From Cunninghamia lanceolata (lineage: Eukaryota; Streptophyta; Pinopsida; Cupressales; Cupressaceae): a stretch of 64,000 nt of DNA. Both the position numbers and the translations under genes were made by a program. The notes beneath the pieces are model-generated. The model worked only from the letters and a program-made list of their open reading frames with translations. It had not been told where the DNA came from and did no database searches. Below are positions 1 to 9,904 of this stretch, piece after piece. Where the stretch lies: contig BSBN01000494.1 in assembly GCA_027924645.1 (NCBI GenBank), forward strand, positions 506,001 through 570,000, given 5' to 3'. Positions within the stretch are counted from its first letter, which is position 1; every line of letters starts with the position of its first letter.

Positions 1-1724
1 AATCTTTAATTTAAACAGTTTCTTGATATGGGGACATGACATATGGTGTGTAATGTCTCGTAAGAGAGGCAAGCCCACTGATAATTTTGTTGGAGTTCTA
101 TCAAAATACTTTGCTAATAGTTTATGCACCTCTTCTGGGAGTTTCTCTTCATGTCTCATTTCTTCTCTAGGGCATAAAATAAAGCACACTCCTCCTTTAG
201 TTTGTTTGCAGAATTTTTATAACCCATTGCTACTAGAGATATTCCAAATACTCCTTCCTCTTTCCATGGTTTTAAGAGATCTTACTTCCCCTAATGTTTT
301 ACTTCATAAGTATTCTATTTTCCATGATGGATTACTTTTCGGTCATATTGCCAAGGCCTTCCCAACAGCAAATGACAAGCATACATTGGCACTACCTCAC
401 ATAACACTTTGCTTCGTAAGGACCAATTTTGAAATCAACAAAACAAAATTAATTCACAAGCACACTATGATCCTTTTTCAACAAAGAAATCTTATAAGGA
501 TTCCATTTTGGAATGCAAGCAAGCTGTAATTTTTGCACCATTTATGTACTTAACAAATTATCAGTAGATCCTCCATCTACAATCACATTGCAAGCTTTGT
601 CTTTACACTTGCATTTGGTCCGAAACACTCTTTCTTCTCCAAATCGCTTCAAGGGCCCCTTCCTCTCTTGCTATTAAGGTTCTTTGTAGCGGCAAGTTCT
701 CTCCAACCTCGGCTTCAATTTCTTCTACCTTGGGTTCCTCCTGAACCATCATGGCTCGATTGGCAACTCTGGAGTTTTCAAGAAAGTCAATGGCTTTATG
801 AGGCTCGCCACAATTATAACACTTCAAGGGTCTCCAATACCAAACCCTTGTTGGCCTCTACCTTCACCCTGACCTTTGAAAGCTCCTCTTCCACCATAAC
901 CAATTTTCAGTTCCTTATCTTCCTCTAGCTCTTCTTCCCTTGTGGTTTTAGAGGAACTTACTCTTCCTTCGTTCAAATTGCTTCCACCCCTTTTGCACAC
1001 CACTTTGCCCTGCCCATTCAATTTCTCCTATGCTTTCAAGGCAAACCAATATGCATCATCCACAATGTTTACTTTGAGCAGGGCTAGCTCATCTTGGAGT
1101 TGAAATCTAAGCCCATTGATGTATCTTGCTGCTGCATGCAAGCATCTTCCTGCAAATCAATCCTGATTTGCAGCCTCAAGAATTGTTCAGTGTAAGCTTG
1201 TATTGATGACTCTTTCTGCCTTAGATTTTGAAACTCACTAAAAAAAACTTTTGCTGATAATTCAAGGGCATAAACTTAGCTTGTAAGTATTTTAGCATCT
1301 TTGGCCACATTCTGGTTTTCTCTTTCCCTTGTCTTCTCCTACCATTCTGGAGATTCACCCACTATAGTGCAACATGAGACTTCATTTTTTATGCTGCAAC
1401 TTTGACCCTTCATGCATCAGTTTTCTCTAACTTTTGCATCCAATCCATGAACACTTCTGGATTTAGTTCACCTTTAAAATCAGGGACTTTAACCTTAACC
1501 TTGGTTCCTTGTTTGACTACAACTTCAATAAGCCTTTCCATAGGATCTATCACTCCAACTCAACCAATTTGAACTTTTGGTTCTTCCTCTGAATTCTCAT
1601 GAGGCAACTTAGCATCAAGGGCCTCTAACCTTCTAAGTAATATATTGCCTATGTTTCCCCTCTGTCATGCATTCCTCATGCCTCTTCCTGCCCACTTCAT
1701 ATGTAATCCCCTTTGGGACATGGT
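1..1724 (-). pseudogene. Ty3/gypsy gag-protease remnant, decayed
   Basis: Read on the minus strand, this is the 5' coding part of a Ty3/gypsy retrotransposon. Gag debris lies about 1020-1690. An Arg/Gly-rich tail (824-1021) leads into a zinc-knuckle-like CxxCxxxxH motif (CYNCGEPH, about 780-827) in which the last Cys is replaced. Around 550-600 the retropepsin-like active-site region reads VIVDGGSTDNL, and near 330-370 the typical GRPWQYDRK block follows. Gag packages the RNA and the protease would process Gag-Pol. Stops and frameshifts are frequent, so no full protein is made. The PBS and 5' LTR lie just to the right; pol and the 3' LTR must lie beyond the left edge. Plus-strand ORFs here are shadows. 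The gypsy assignment is firm; the lineage within it is not. Confidence 0.85.
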
Positions 1725-1736
1725 GCTCTGATACCA
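1725..1736 (-). other. primer-binding site (tRNA-iMet type)
   Basis: On the minus strand this reads TGGTATCAGAGC, the complement of the plant initiator-tRNA-Met 3' end that primes minus-strand DNA synthesis in many LTR elements. It sits two bases from the LTR end, as expected, and fixes the element's orientation as minus. Confidence 0.9.
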
Positions 1737-1738
1737 AC

Positions 1739-2258
1739 TGATGTAAACACACACACCTGCAACTCTGTTTGCTAGATAAAAGTCTAGAAACTAAATCAAA
1801 TTTATTAGAATTGTAGAACACAACAGTATCAGACATAACACAGAAAATGGTACGAGGCAGGGATTGGATAAGCACAGCAGTCTTCAGTAATTATGGAATA
1901 TAGTATATACAGAAAACAGCAGCAATCACAAAAAGACTAGTTACCATACAGGGACAGCCAGGTCCAATTTTTAACACTCACAAATTCCTTCAAACCAAAA
2001 ACCCGCTCCCTTGGTGTATTTCCCCTCTTTATAATACCTCTGGATCCCAAATTTTAAAAAAGGAACACTCCTACTAAAACCCAACCCTTCTACGGCAATC
2101 AACTGCCCCTAAAATTAGTATTTTAATTGCTAAAAATAGACTGTCTCTGCGAGCTACATTAACTTAGACCACTCAAAAAAAGAGTGTGATTACACATTGC
2201 TATTTTTAGTTGAACACTTCCAAAAATATCTCACAGTGAGCCTGACGGGTGTACATCA
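1739..2258 (-). repeat. 5' LTR of the minus-strand gypsy element
   Basis: The plus-strand ends are TGATGTAAACAC and GGGTGTACATCA, a near-perfect terminal inverted repeat with TG...CA ends, giving a 520-bp LTR. A TATA-like ATTATAAAG on the minus strand (about 2027-2035) fits a promoter. The left end abuts the PBS. The second LTR lies outside the window, so identity between LTRs and the TSD cannot be checked. Confidence 0.75.
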
Positions 2259-3243
2259 TGCACTTAGCTACAAGTATGCCATAAATTCCTTGTTTCAAAT
2301 TACGAGCAACTCTTCCATGTGTTTTAAATTAAGAATTAAGTGGGAACAAAACCAGTTAGATGTGCTTAAACTAGCATCTGCTAATAGCAAAAGATTGATT
2401 GTATCAGTTACATGTATGCGGCATACAGAACCCGAATTCATTCCTTCCACCTCATGAGGATTGGTTGGAATCCCTGGGGCCTTTCAATAGAACCAGTTAT
2501 TTTGTGGACTGCATACAAACAACCATGTCTATGTGTTTTGGGATGTGGAATCTCTCATGCTAAGTGCTAAACTGCAGAACCCAACACACCTGCTTTCTTT
2601 AGCACGGATGACATACTAGAGCAAATTTAACAATGTGTAGCCATCTCATAGTAGTGTGCATTTTATACTAACTTCTAGCCTCAAAGCGGTGATTCTGGAG
2701 TTTTCCAGGCACAGTGGACAACATCAATAGCCATAACTGTGTCTTCATTCAACATAAAATGTAATGACCTCTCTCTCCATCTACCTAATCACCAGCGGCT
2801 TCCTTTTACTTCTAGCAATTCAATAGCTCTTTTTATACTTTTCCCAGGATTTACTTTCATTGCAAAATGTTTTTTTGTCTTAACTACATTTACCATAGTT
2901 AAAATAATGGGAATATTTGAGGATATATCAGCTACAAGAGAAGAAATTGTTCCTTCGCCTCCAAGACTTCTTGTGCTCAAAACCTGCATGCATGCATTTA
3001 GTGTTCTCAACATTAATGTAAACACATTATTATTTAATATAAAAATTGATCAGAAATGTAATCTAGAGTCGCTTGGGAATAGAAATTTCATGTAAAGAAA
3101 TGGTTGTGGATTTTCGTTGCAGTCTCCTTATTGATTTGGAAATTGTAAACTAAACTATATGAAAATAAATTTGAGTATTAAAGTATTAAAAAATGATAGT
3201 TTACAGGTCACATAGAAACAGAATAAGTGTAAATAGCAGCTAT
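2259..3243. other. spacer with one exon-like island
   Basis: This is sequence between two LTR elements. Apart from the minus-strand exon-like stretch 2793-2983 I see no gene, RNA or repeat in it. Confidence 0.5.
2793..2983 (-). CDS. exon-like island, unknown protein (partial)
   Basis: On the minus strand a 191-bp stretch is bounded by a splice-acceptor-like TGCATGCAG and a donor-like GTGATT and is open throughout. It encodes 63 residues with natural composition: a Gly-rich start (SLGGEGTISSLVADIS), a hydrophobic middle (IPIILTMVNVV), then a basic helix-like end (KTKKHF, SIKRAIELLEVKG). I do not recognise the family. It lies outside the two neighbouring LTR elements, so it may be a relic of a host gene. 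A plus-strand ORF overlaps it (2739-3095) but has a less protein-like composition. It could also be a chance open frame; no second exon was linked with confidence. Confidence 0.4.
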
Positions 3244-3248
3244 GCATG

Positions 3249-3424
3249 TGTAAATATTAATCTTAACAGTTTAAAATTAAACATTCTGTTTTTTTGGTTT
3301 TGGTAGTTTTGTTTTTCTTGTGGTAGTTTAACTTCTTCACTACTTCATAAATAAACACGTAAATGTTCATTTCAATATACAATAAATTTGCCATTCTATT
3401 CTGTTTTCCAATTCTAACCTGACA
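3249..3424 (+). repeat. copia 5' LTR
   Basis: Begins TGTAAATATT and ends CCTGACA next to a PBS. Its body (GGTAGTTTTGTTTT, then AACTTCTTCACT, then TTCAATATACAATAAAT) recurs in the 3' LTR at 8652-8798. At about 176 bp it is short for a copia LTR. Confidence 0.75.
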
Positions 3425-3425
3425 G

Positions 3426-3437
3426 TGGTATCAAAGC
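3426..3437 (+). other. primer-binding site, copia element
   Basis: TGGTATCAAAGC is one base away from the usual initiator-tRNA-Met complement and stands one base after the LTR end. It shows that the outer element is on the plus strand. Confidence 0.8.
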
Positions 3438-3819
3438 ACAGGCAATATAACCATTCAAATTTAAAAAGCTTTGATGCAGTCTGCATTGCTCCAGCCTATC
3501 CTAGCATTGATTTTGACAGCAAAATTAGTCAAATATTAAGAGTATCAGCCAACACAGCCAACTGGGAGGATGAAAGTGAAACAACAAAAGCATTAATTTC
3601 ATCACCCAAATTTTATGGTTTGCAAATCAAATAGAAGAGGTGTCCAAGATAAGACTCTGAAAATTGGCAGAAGAAGCAATTACAACACAGCAGCCAAAGA
3701 GGACAGACCATTCCAGTCAGAGACACAGGAATTTGCATGCAGCAGTAGCAGTAATGATTGCATTCAACATTGAACGTTGGAGATAAGGTGCCATTTATAT
3801 TTATTTATTTTTCTGCTCT
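3438..3819 (+). pseudogene. copia leader / possible gag start
   Basis: An open frame runs about 3425-3634 downstream of the PBS and is then lost. I see no zinc knuckle or other gag motif here, so this is the leader or gag N-terminal region by position only. Around 3820 the sequence changes abruptly to the C-terminal RNase H region, which implies that gag-pol was deleted or moved from this arm. Confidence 0.45.
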
Positions 3820-3935
3820 TCAAACTCAAGTATTGTTTAACTGCAGATCAGCCAGAAGATAATTTTACCGAAGTGCTTGGACGAGATAAGTTTGAGAAGT
3901 ACAGATTCATGCTTGGTTTAACTGTAATCACTTAA
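3820..3935 (+). pseudogene. copia RNase H C-terminus, left copy
   Basis: The plus strand reads QLKYC, then ADQPEDNFTEVLGRDKF and a degenerate MLGL, the decayed form of the copia C-terminal signature (ADILTKAL...KF). It forms an inverted repeat with the minus-strand copy at 4215-4330. Confidence 0.75.
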
Positions 3936-3967
3936 GATTAAGCTGTTTTTGATAGTTTTGGTAGCTT

Positions 3968-4155
3968 TGGTAGCTTTGTTTTATTTGTGGTAGATTAACT
4001 TCTTCACTATCCTATATGGTAGTTTTGTTTTATTTGTGGCAGTTTAACTTCCTCACTAAGCTTTGTTTTATTTGTGGCAGTTCAACTTCTTCACTAACCT
4101 ATAAGGTAGTTTTGTTTTATTTGTGACAGTTTAACATCTTCACTACCCTATAAAT
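3968..4155 (+). repeat. four-fold tandem array of an LTR subunit
   Basis: The motif TTTGTTTTATTTGTGG followed by CAGTTTAACTTCTTCACTA is repeated four times with a period of about 43-48 bp (near 3975, 4023, 4062 and 4106). It is the same sequence as in the middle of the copia LTR, so the LTR was internally amplified here. It ends at ATAAATAAAAC and then meets the start of an LTR in opposite orientation. Confidence 0.8.
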
Positions 4156-5802
4156 AAAACTAACAAAAACAACTAGTTTAATATTAATCCGCAAGATTAT
4201 AGCCCCCCCTTAATCTGAAGGGACTACAGTTAAACCAAGCATGCCTCTGAACTTCTCAAACTTCTCTCATCCAAGTGCTTTGGTAAGAATATCTGTTGGC
4301 TGGTCTGCAATTGGACAATATTTGAGTTGTACACTGTTTCCTTGATTACCATTCAAAAATGCAGTTTTCACATCCACTTGATGAACTTTCCAACCATTTT
4401 GTGCTGAAAGAGCCAACAAAGCACAAATGGTAGTCCACTTCTCTTTAAGTGCAAAGCTTTCTTCATAATTTATGCCCTCTTTTTTAGCATATCCCTTTGC
4501 GACAAGCCTTGCTTTATGTTTGTTAAGTGAGCCAGCTACTTTGTACTTGTTTTGAAAGACCCACTTACAACCTAGTGGAGAATCAACAACTCACAAGTGC
4601 CATTTTTCAAAAGAGAGTCATACTCAAGTTGCATAGCCTTCCTCCACGCTTCAATATTTTCAGCTACTTTAAAGGAAGTTGGTTCTGAGTCTACTATTAT
4701 ATTGATTTCATCAATAGACTTCAAGTTAACTTCATCATTGGATTGAGCCTATTGCCTTGCCTTGTATGAACTTATTGTTCCTGTCTTGCCAATTTCATCA
4801 GGTCTCAAATCTTTAAGAGTTTGTTGGACTTGTTTTTCCCATTTTTTGTGAAGATCCAAGTTGAACGATTGATGCTTCCATTTCCTGATCAAAAGCTCTA
4901 TCATGTTCCAACTTCTGCTGTGTAGTTTCCTCAATCCCATGTTCATTTGAAGAAGTTTGAAATTCTTAATGAGAAGGCCGAAATGCTTCATCAGAGGGGA
5001 TTCTTCTTTAAAATCCTAAGTCAAAGATTCCAAATGTGGTTCCAAATTACTTATACCCCCCTCAAAATGAGGAATCTCACAAGGATGTTATTTCCCAAGG
5101 ACAAACTTGGCAAATTTTTCAAGATGTTCTAACTAGCATTCAACGCTAACAATATTTCTGGATGTTCCACAAAATATAATATCACGAGTAATTAGAAATT
5201 TCTTATTAGCTTCATCATACAACCTATACGCTTTTGAGGAATCAAAATATCCTAGAAAGATACATTTATGTCTTTAGTGATCCAACTTACTTCTTTTCTC
5301 CTTGAGTATCAAAGGATAACAAGTGGAGCCAAAATCCTAGGATGTTGAACAGATGGAGGATGACAAAACCAAACTTCATATGGAGTTGCCTAGTGAAAAG
5401 TATATGAAGAGGATCTATTGTGTAAATAAACAGATGTTTTTGTTACTTCTGCACAATAATGCAACTTTACTCCTTTGAAATATAACAATGCCCTAACCAT
5501 ATTCACAACAATTCTCTTCATTCTTTCAACTACACCATTTTGTTGGGGAGTACTTGGAACAATGAGATTATGTTTTATCCCATTTTGATTAAGGTAATCC
5601 TCAAAAACTTTTGATTTAAACTTTCCACCATTATCTATTTGAAGAGTGCCAATTCAAAATTGAGCTTCATTTTCAATCATAATGCGAAACTTCTTAAAAG
5701 TTTCAAAAGCTTCAGATTTCTTCTTCAAGAAATAAATCCAAGTCATTCTACTATAATCATCAATGAACAACATGAAATACCGATGTCCTCCAGCAGAAGT
5801 TA

Positions 5803-5965
5803 TGTTCAAAAAATCGATGTTGTTCATTATACAGAGGAGACGAAGGCTCCTTAAATAGAATTACAAGGACGATGTTTCTAAAAAGAAACAATCGTTAACA
5901 CAAGACGAAGTTAGAAACTACTGGATGACCATTAATAACATAAATAGAAAGATATTATTCTAATA
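5803..5965 (-). repeat. TRIM-like element 3' LTR
   Basis: Plus-strand ends are TGTTCAAAAAATCG and TTCTAATA. It differs from the other LTR (7252-7407) by a few substitutions and an insertion of about 7 bp near 5875. Confidence 0.85.
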
Positions 5966-6329
5966 CCCTCCCTTAATGGTCATCATTCTAACTACCCAAA
6001 GAGATGACAGAGAAGGCTGCCTTCTTCTCAGAACGCTTCTGCAACAAAAGACAAGAGCCTGCCACCGACTCTGCCACTTGAGATGAGTCTGCCACCAACC
6101 CTCCCAGAAACTGCAGAACTTCTGGAAAAACAACACCAATCGTCCAACCTGATGTTAGAGAACTGTGCCTCCCTGTATCCAGAGATACACCAAGAACAGC
6201 TGCCACGATTTTGAGGAAAAATCGACAAACCCTCCAAACTTCTGCAGATGAGCATGACGCTCCAGAACAGACTACAAGAAGCCAGTTGTGCAGATATTCG
6301 CCCCAACAACGCCAGGTCCAACCAAAACA

Positions 6330-6720
6330 GACTGCAGCAAACCACGATTTTTGAGGAAAAAGAATCACCAAACCCAGGATAAAAATCGATCAAAACCAGA
6401 CATGATTTTTAAGGTGAAAAATCAATCCAAACCAGACATGAAATCCGAGACACGGATCAGAATACAAATCATCGTTTTTAAGGAAAAAACGATAAAACCT
6501 GTCCAGAAACCAGAGAGCCCTCCCGAACTGCGAAAACCCTGACTAGGGCATACAGGAGCAAACCCTTAATTTTTTAGGAAAAAATTATAAACCCTCCCAT
6601 GATTTTTTCAGGCAAAAAAACAGAAAACCATACAGAATTTTTTAAGGAGAAAAATTATTAAAACCCAGGACAAATTTTGTAAGGGAGAAAAATATTAAAA
6701 CCCAAACAGAACATTGATTG
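6330..6720. repeat. degenerate tandem repeat inside the TRIM-like element
   Basis: Units of roughly 40-50 bp with the pattern GATTTTTAAGGAAAAA followed by an AAACCCAGACA-like part recur at least six times with variable spacing. No coding sense is visible. Confidence 0.6.
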
Positions 6721-7239
6721 CCCAGAATTGAAAACAGTACAGAAAATCCCCCAGCGAGCTCAAAAATCCGCCAAAAAGAGCTGTCGAAAAAAATAACAGA
6801 GGGTTTTATCAAAACCCTAGCTCGAAGTCGCGTGCGGGCAAAGAAAGAAGCATGAAACCCTGGTCACAGAAAATCACGTCCAGAAGGAAAGAAAACAAAA
6901 CACGACCTCGAAGAGAGCAAAACGCGTCCAAACGCAGAAAAAATGCCAAATTTTGCCACGAAATCGCGTCCAGAAAACACGCGAACAAAAGAGAAGATGA
7001 AAAACGTGCCCAGATAGCTTCCCATGCGGCAAAAGGAAGCAACAGAAGTCTTCGAGCCAAGAAAAATCGCACCCAACGAACCCTAAACCACGACTTTGCA
7101 CAAATCACGATTTTCTTTTCACAAAAGAGAGACGCGAATTTTTCAAGACGTTCTCTTAGAAAATCACAAATTTCAGAAGAGAGAGGTGCCCGAGAAATTA
7201 TTTTCTAAAAAAAATCGAAGAGAAACATTCAAATTACCT

Positions 7240-7251
7240 GCTCTGATACCA
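7240..7251 (-). other. primer-binding site, TRIM-like element
   Basis: The minus strand reads TGGTATCAGAGC directly against the LTR end at 7252. It is a perfect match to the initiator-tRNA-Met type and sets minus orientation. Confidence 0.9.
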
Positions 7252-7407
7252 TGTTCAAAGAATCAATGTTGTTCATTATACAAAGGAGACTAAGGCTCCT
7301 TAAATAGAATTACAAGGACGATGTAAGAAACAATTGTTAACACAAGACGAAGTTAGAAACTACTGGATGACCATTAATAACATAAATAGAAAGATATTAT
7401 TCTAATA
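7252..7407 (-). repeat. TRIM-like element 5' LTR
   Basis: This is the 156-bp partner of 5803-5965. On the minus strand it carries a TATA-like TCTATTTAAGG and ends at the PBS. Confidence 0.85.
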
Positions 7408-8461
7408 GTTATCGGCAAGGACCGATGCAAATCAGAGTGAATGAGCTGTAACTTTCTTTGTGTTTGCCAAGTTTAACTAGGAAAAGGATCTCTATGTTGT
7501 TTTGCCAGAAAGCAAGCTTCACATTTTTCAATTGTCTTGGGCAAAGTGGGCAAAACTACAACACCATTCTTTTGCATGATCCAAATGTTGTTATAATTAA
7601 CATGCCCAAATCTTGCATGCCATAAAAGACTAGCAAAAAGATTACCTTCTTCAATAAGGTAGGCAAAACTCCTTGAAATAGCAGAACCTCCTTTAAAATT
7701 GAATAACATTCCATCTTCCCAACCAATAAAGGTGACTTGATTATTTAAATTCTTTCTGACTACCACTTGTCCATCTTGCACTAAAATGGAGTGGCCTTAT
7801 TGTCAAATCAACACAAGTGACAAGAAGTTACGTCACAATTGAGGAAGATACAATACATGATGAAGTACAAAATCTAGAAGTCCAAGCAACATGAGCCAAA
7901 TGGTTCCTTTTTCAACAAGCATGAGACTTGTTTTAACTACAAAATAGACAGGGCCACAAACACCTTCATGAAACTCTTCAAAATAATCACGCTGAAATGT
8001 CATGTGTTGTGTGGCTCCAGTATCTAATACTCAAGCATCATACCATGATTCATTCATTGAAGTGTAACAGGCAGAATCTGACATAGAGAATGATCACTAC
8101 CACATGCATATTGGGTTGCTCCTGATGCTTTATCATCATAGTATATTTTTGTTTGGAAGAATTTTCTATCTTATCCCATGATATTTTGCACTCATGGGCT
8201 TCATGACTACCTTTACAACCACATTGTTTGCAATACAATGTTGTCTATCATTGTGGTTGTCATGTTGAAATTGTCCTGTGTCAGTTGTACCTCCTCTTCC
8301 TCCATTCCTCCATTGGCCTCTATCTCTTCCTCAATCACTTCGACCACCTCTAGAAGAAAAGTTCTTATTGAAAGGCTTGCCTTTTTGTTGGGCAAGACAT
8401 ATATTGTCACCAATGGCATCAATCTTTCTCCCAAAGACTTTTTCTTGTTCAACCAACTTAT

Positions 8462-8650
8462 ATCTTCACAATCAAACCAAACACATCAACACAAAGTTTC
8501 ATTTGATTCGACATCATGTGAAAGATGGCAATGTACAACTCAAGTATTGTCCAGCTATGTACTAGCCAATAGATATTCTTACCAAAGCACTTGGACAAGA
8601 GAAGTTTGGGAAGTTCCAAGGCATGTTTGGTTTAATTGCAATTCCTTCAG
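8462..8650 (+). pseudogene. copia RNase H C-terminus, right copy
   Basis: On the plus strand KFHLIRHHV, VQLKYCP and then ILTKALGQEKFGKF show the end of copia pol in the orientation opposite to the gag-pol block that stops at 8458. The polypurine tract seen in the minus copy is missing: the sequence passes from TTCAGATTAA straight into ATATTAAAC. A deletion between two short GATTAA repeats explains this. Confidence 0.75.
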
Positions 8651-8651
8651 A

Positions 8652-8798
8652 TTAATATTAAACATCCTATTTTTGGTAGTTTTGTTTTAGTTGTGGCAGT
8701 TTAACTTCTTCACTGCCCAATAAATAAACTTGTAAATCTTCATTTCAATATACAATAAATCTACCATTTTGTTAAGCTTTTCCAATCCTGACCTAACA
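8652..8798 (+). repeat. copia 3' LTR
   Basis: It shares with the 5' LTR the blocks GGTAGTTTTGTTTT, AACTTCTTCACTG, AATAAATAAAC and TTCAATATACAATAAAT, and the end CCTAACA. It is followed by the TSD GCATG. Confidence 0.75.
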
Positions 8799-8989
8799 GC
8801 ATGTAAGCTGCAGAAATATTGTTTAAATTCTATTGTAAGTTTGCAACATATTATCTCTAAGTTATTGGTTTGGTTTTGGGTTCGGATATGGGTACACACA
8901 TACCAATACGGGGATTTTTAAGAGTCAGGTATCTTTTGAGTACATCAGTATACAAAACACACACACACACACATATACAACTTTGACAG

Positions 8990-9140
8990 GCTCATTGAAG
9001 ACATGGGACTCAAGAAGAAAGAGACTTCTTCGGATGTTGCTGATCTAGAGGTGGTCAGACAGAATGATAATATTTCAGCAATCACTCCTCCTATTGGCAC
9101 TTTTGAAAATGACAGCTACAAAGAAAGTAACAACAGATGA
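8990..9140 (+). CDS. terminal-exon-like island, unknown protein
   Basis: A possible splice acceptor (TTTGACAG) at 8982-8989 opens a 50-codon frame starting LIEDMGLKKKETSS and ending SYKESNNR then TGA. It is hydrophilic, acidic-basic mixed and Ser-rich, as expected of a protein C-terminus. The following 230 bp look like a plant 3' UTR: T-rich, then GTTATTAGTAATATATTATC. I do not recognise the protein. It lies just right of the copia TSD, so it could belong to the locus into which copia jumped. A chance open frame remains possible. Confidence 0.4.
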
Positions 9141-9899
9141 TGCTGTTGGTTTTATACAGAATGTGGCCTTTACCATTTTGAATGCTGTCTGAGCAGCAAA
9201 TGTTAATACTGTCTTGAACTTTATGTTTTGTATTATCTCTGTATTCCTATATGATGTGATGTAATACTCCAGCTGGCTGGGCAACTATGCCTGAATTTTG
9301 TTTGCTTTGTTTGGGCTCTTGAACTCATATTGTAACCTGCTGTTATTAGTAATATATTATCAATTCAAAATGTATATATATATATATAATTAATTTTAAA
9401 GCAAGAAGTTCAAATAACCACGTAACATATATATATAATAAACAAAACAATCATAAAAATACTAATGTCAATTTGTTTAATATTAAACTTTATAATTTAT
9501 TTTAATTTCTACCAATTTTCATTACTTTAAGTATTAAAATAATTAGAGTCAGATTGTATTATAATTAAATAAGTAAACCCATTCAAATTAAGTTCATATT
9601 ATGCAAGACACCAATATAAAAAGTGTCAGCGCCCAAAGTAATAAAGGAAAAATAACATAAAACATTTTTCATGATGCTACATCATAATTTAAAAAAAAGG
9701 AAAAAAATCCACTACTTATCAACATAAAGCTTAGTTGAATTATATAATTAAGTGTGATGACAAAAACAAAATTATCGTGTGAAGAAAAAGCTAAAAAAAG
9801 GGTCACATCTGAAACATGCCACTAGTAAGAGCTGACATTCATCTGAGTTCACTCTAAAGGTTGTGCCATAGGCAATATTTGAGGTGGAAGACATGGCAG
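9141..9899. other. 3' UTR-like then AT-rich spacer
   Basis: The first 230 bp could be the 3' UTR of the preceding exon-like island. The rest is AT-rich with short (TA)n runs at about 9371-9390 and 9427-9440. No gene is seen. Confidence 0.5.
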
Positions 9900-9904
9900 T
9901 TATC

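Larger units (their letters stand above)
5803..7407 (-). mobile_element. TRIM-like non-autonomous LTR element
   Basis: Two short LTRs (5803-5965 and 7252-7407) flank a 1.29-kb interior with a PBS (7240-7251) and a purine tract on the minus strand (5966-5978), in total 1605 bp. The target duplication is GTTA(T) at 5799-5803 and 7408-7412. Removing the element restores the copia integrase frame across the junction (..LPITSAGGHRYFM..), which proves a nested, later insertion. The interior has no recognisable protein. The Lys/Arg-rich open frame at 6852-7208 and the minus-strand frames look like low-complexity artefacts. Replication would depend on enzymes from another element. Confidence 0.88.
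4156..8458 (-). pseudogene. copia gag-pol, inverted interior (interrupted)
   Basis: On the minus strand, from right to left: an Arg/Gly-rich gag tail and a CxxC zinc knuckle (8050-8450, CKQCGCKGSHEAHEC), protease DTGATQHMT near 8020-8040, the GAG-pre-integrase HHCC region (7473-7781, LWHARFGHVNYNN and CEACFLAKQH), integrase core (5130-5800, FIDDYSRMTWIYF, then PQQNGVVER-like debris), the start of RT (about 4330-4720, WRKAMQLEYDSLL, HKARLVAKGY, VHQVDVKTAFLNG), and the RNase H end (4215-4330). RT is cut after TAFLNG and resumes at VQLKYC, so most of RT and RNase H is missing. A minus-strand polypurine tract (AAGGGGGGGCT, about 4201-4212) and an LTR start follow. It is non-functional. Confidence 0.85.
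3249..8798 (+). mobile_element. rearranged Ty1/copia element with TSD GCATG
   Basis: The 5-bp duplication GCATG lies at 3244-3248 and 8799-8803. Inside it are a 5' LTR (3249-3424) with a PBS on the plus strand and a 3' LTR (about 8652-8798) preceded by the RNase H C-terminus on the plus strand, so LTRs and ends define a plus-strand element. Most of the interior (about 4155-8458) is nevertheless in minus orientation: gag end, protease, integrase, RT and RNase H end run right to left. A second RNase H end plus LTR fragment in plus orientation stands at 3820-4155. The span also contains a nested TRIM-like element (5803-7407). The rearrangement lies wholly inside the TSD. It may have arisen during reverse transcription or by later inversion. 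Confidence 0.75.

Noticed and set aside
23..529. 168-codon plus-strand ORF
   Set aside because: The minus strand of the same DNA carries the recognisable gypsy protease region, so this is a shadow frame.
2739..3095. 118-codon plus-strand ORF overlapping the exon-like island
   Set aside because: Its composition is less protein-like than the antisense frame and it has no domain or splice context.
6852..7208. 118-codon Lys/Arg-rich ORF as a real gene
   Set aside because: It lies in the non-coding interior of the TRIM-like element, overlaps several open frames on the other strand and has low-complexity composition.
4156..8458. A separate minus-strand copia element nested in another copia
   Set aside because: No second TSD and no 5' LTR or PBS at the right end of the inverted block; an internal rearrangement fits better.
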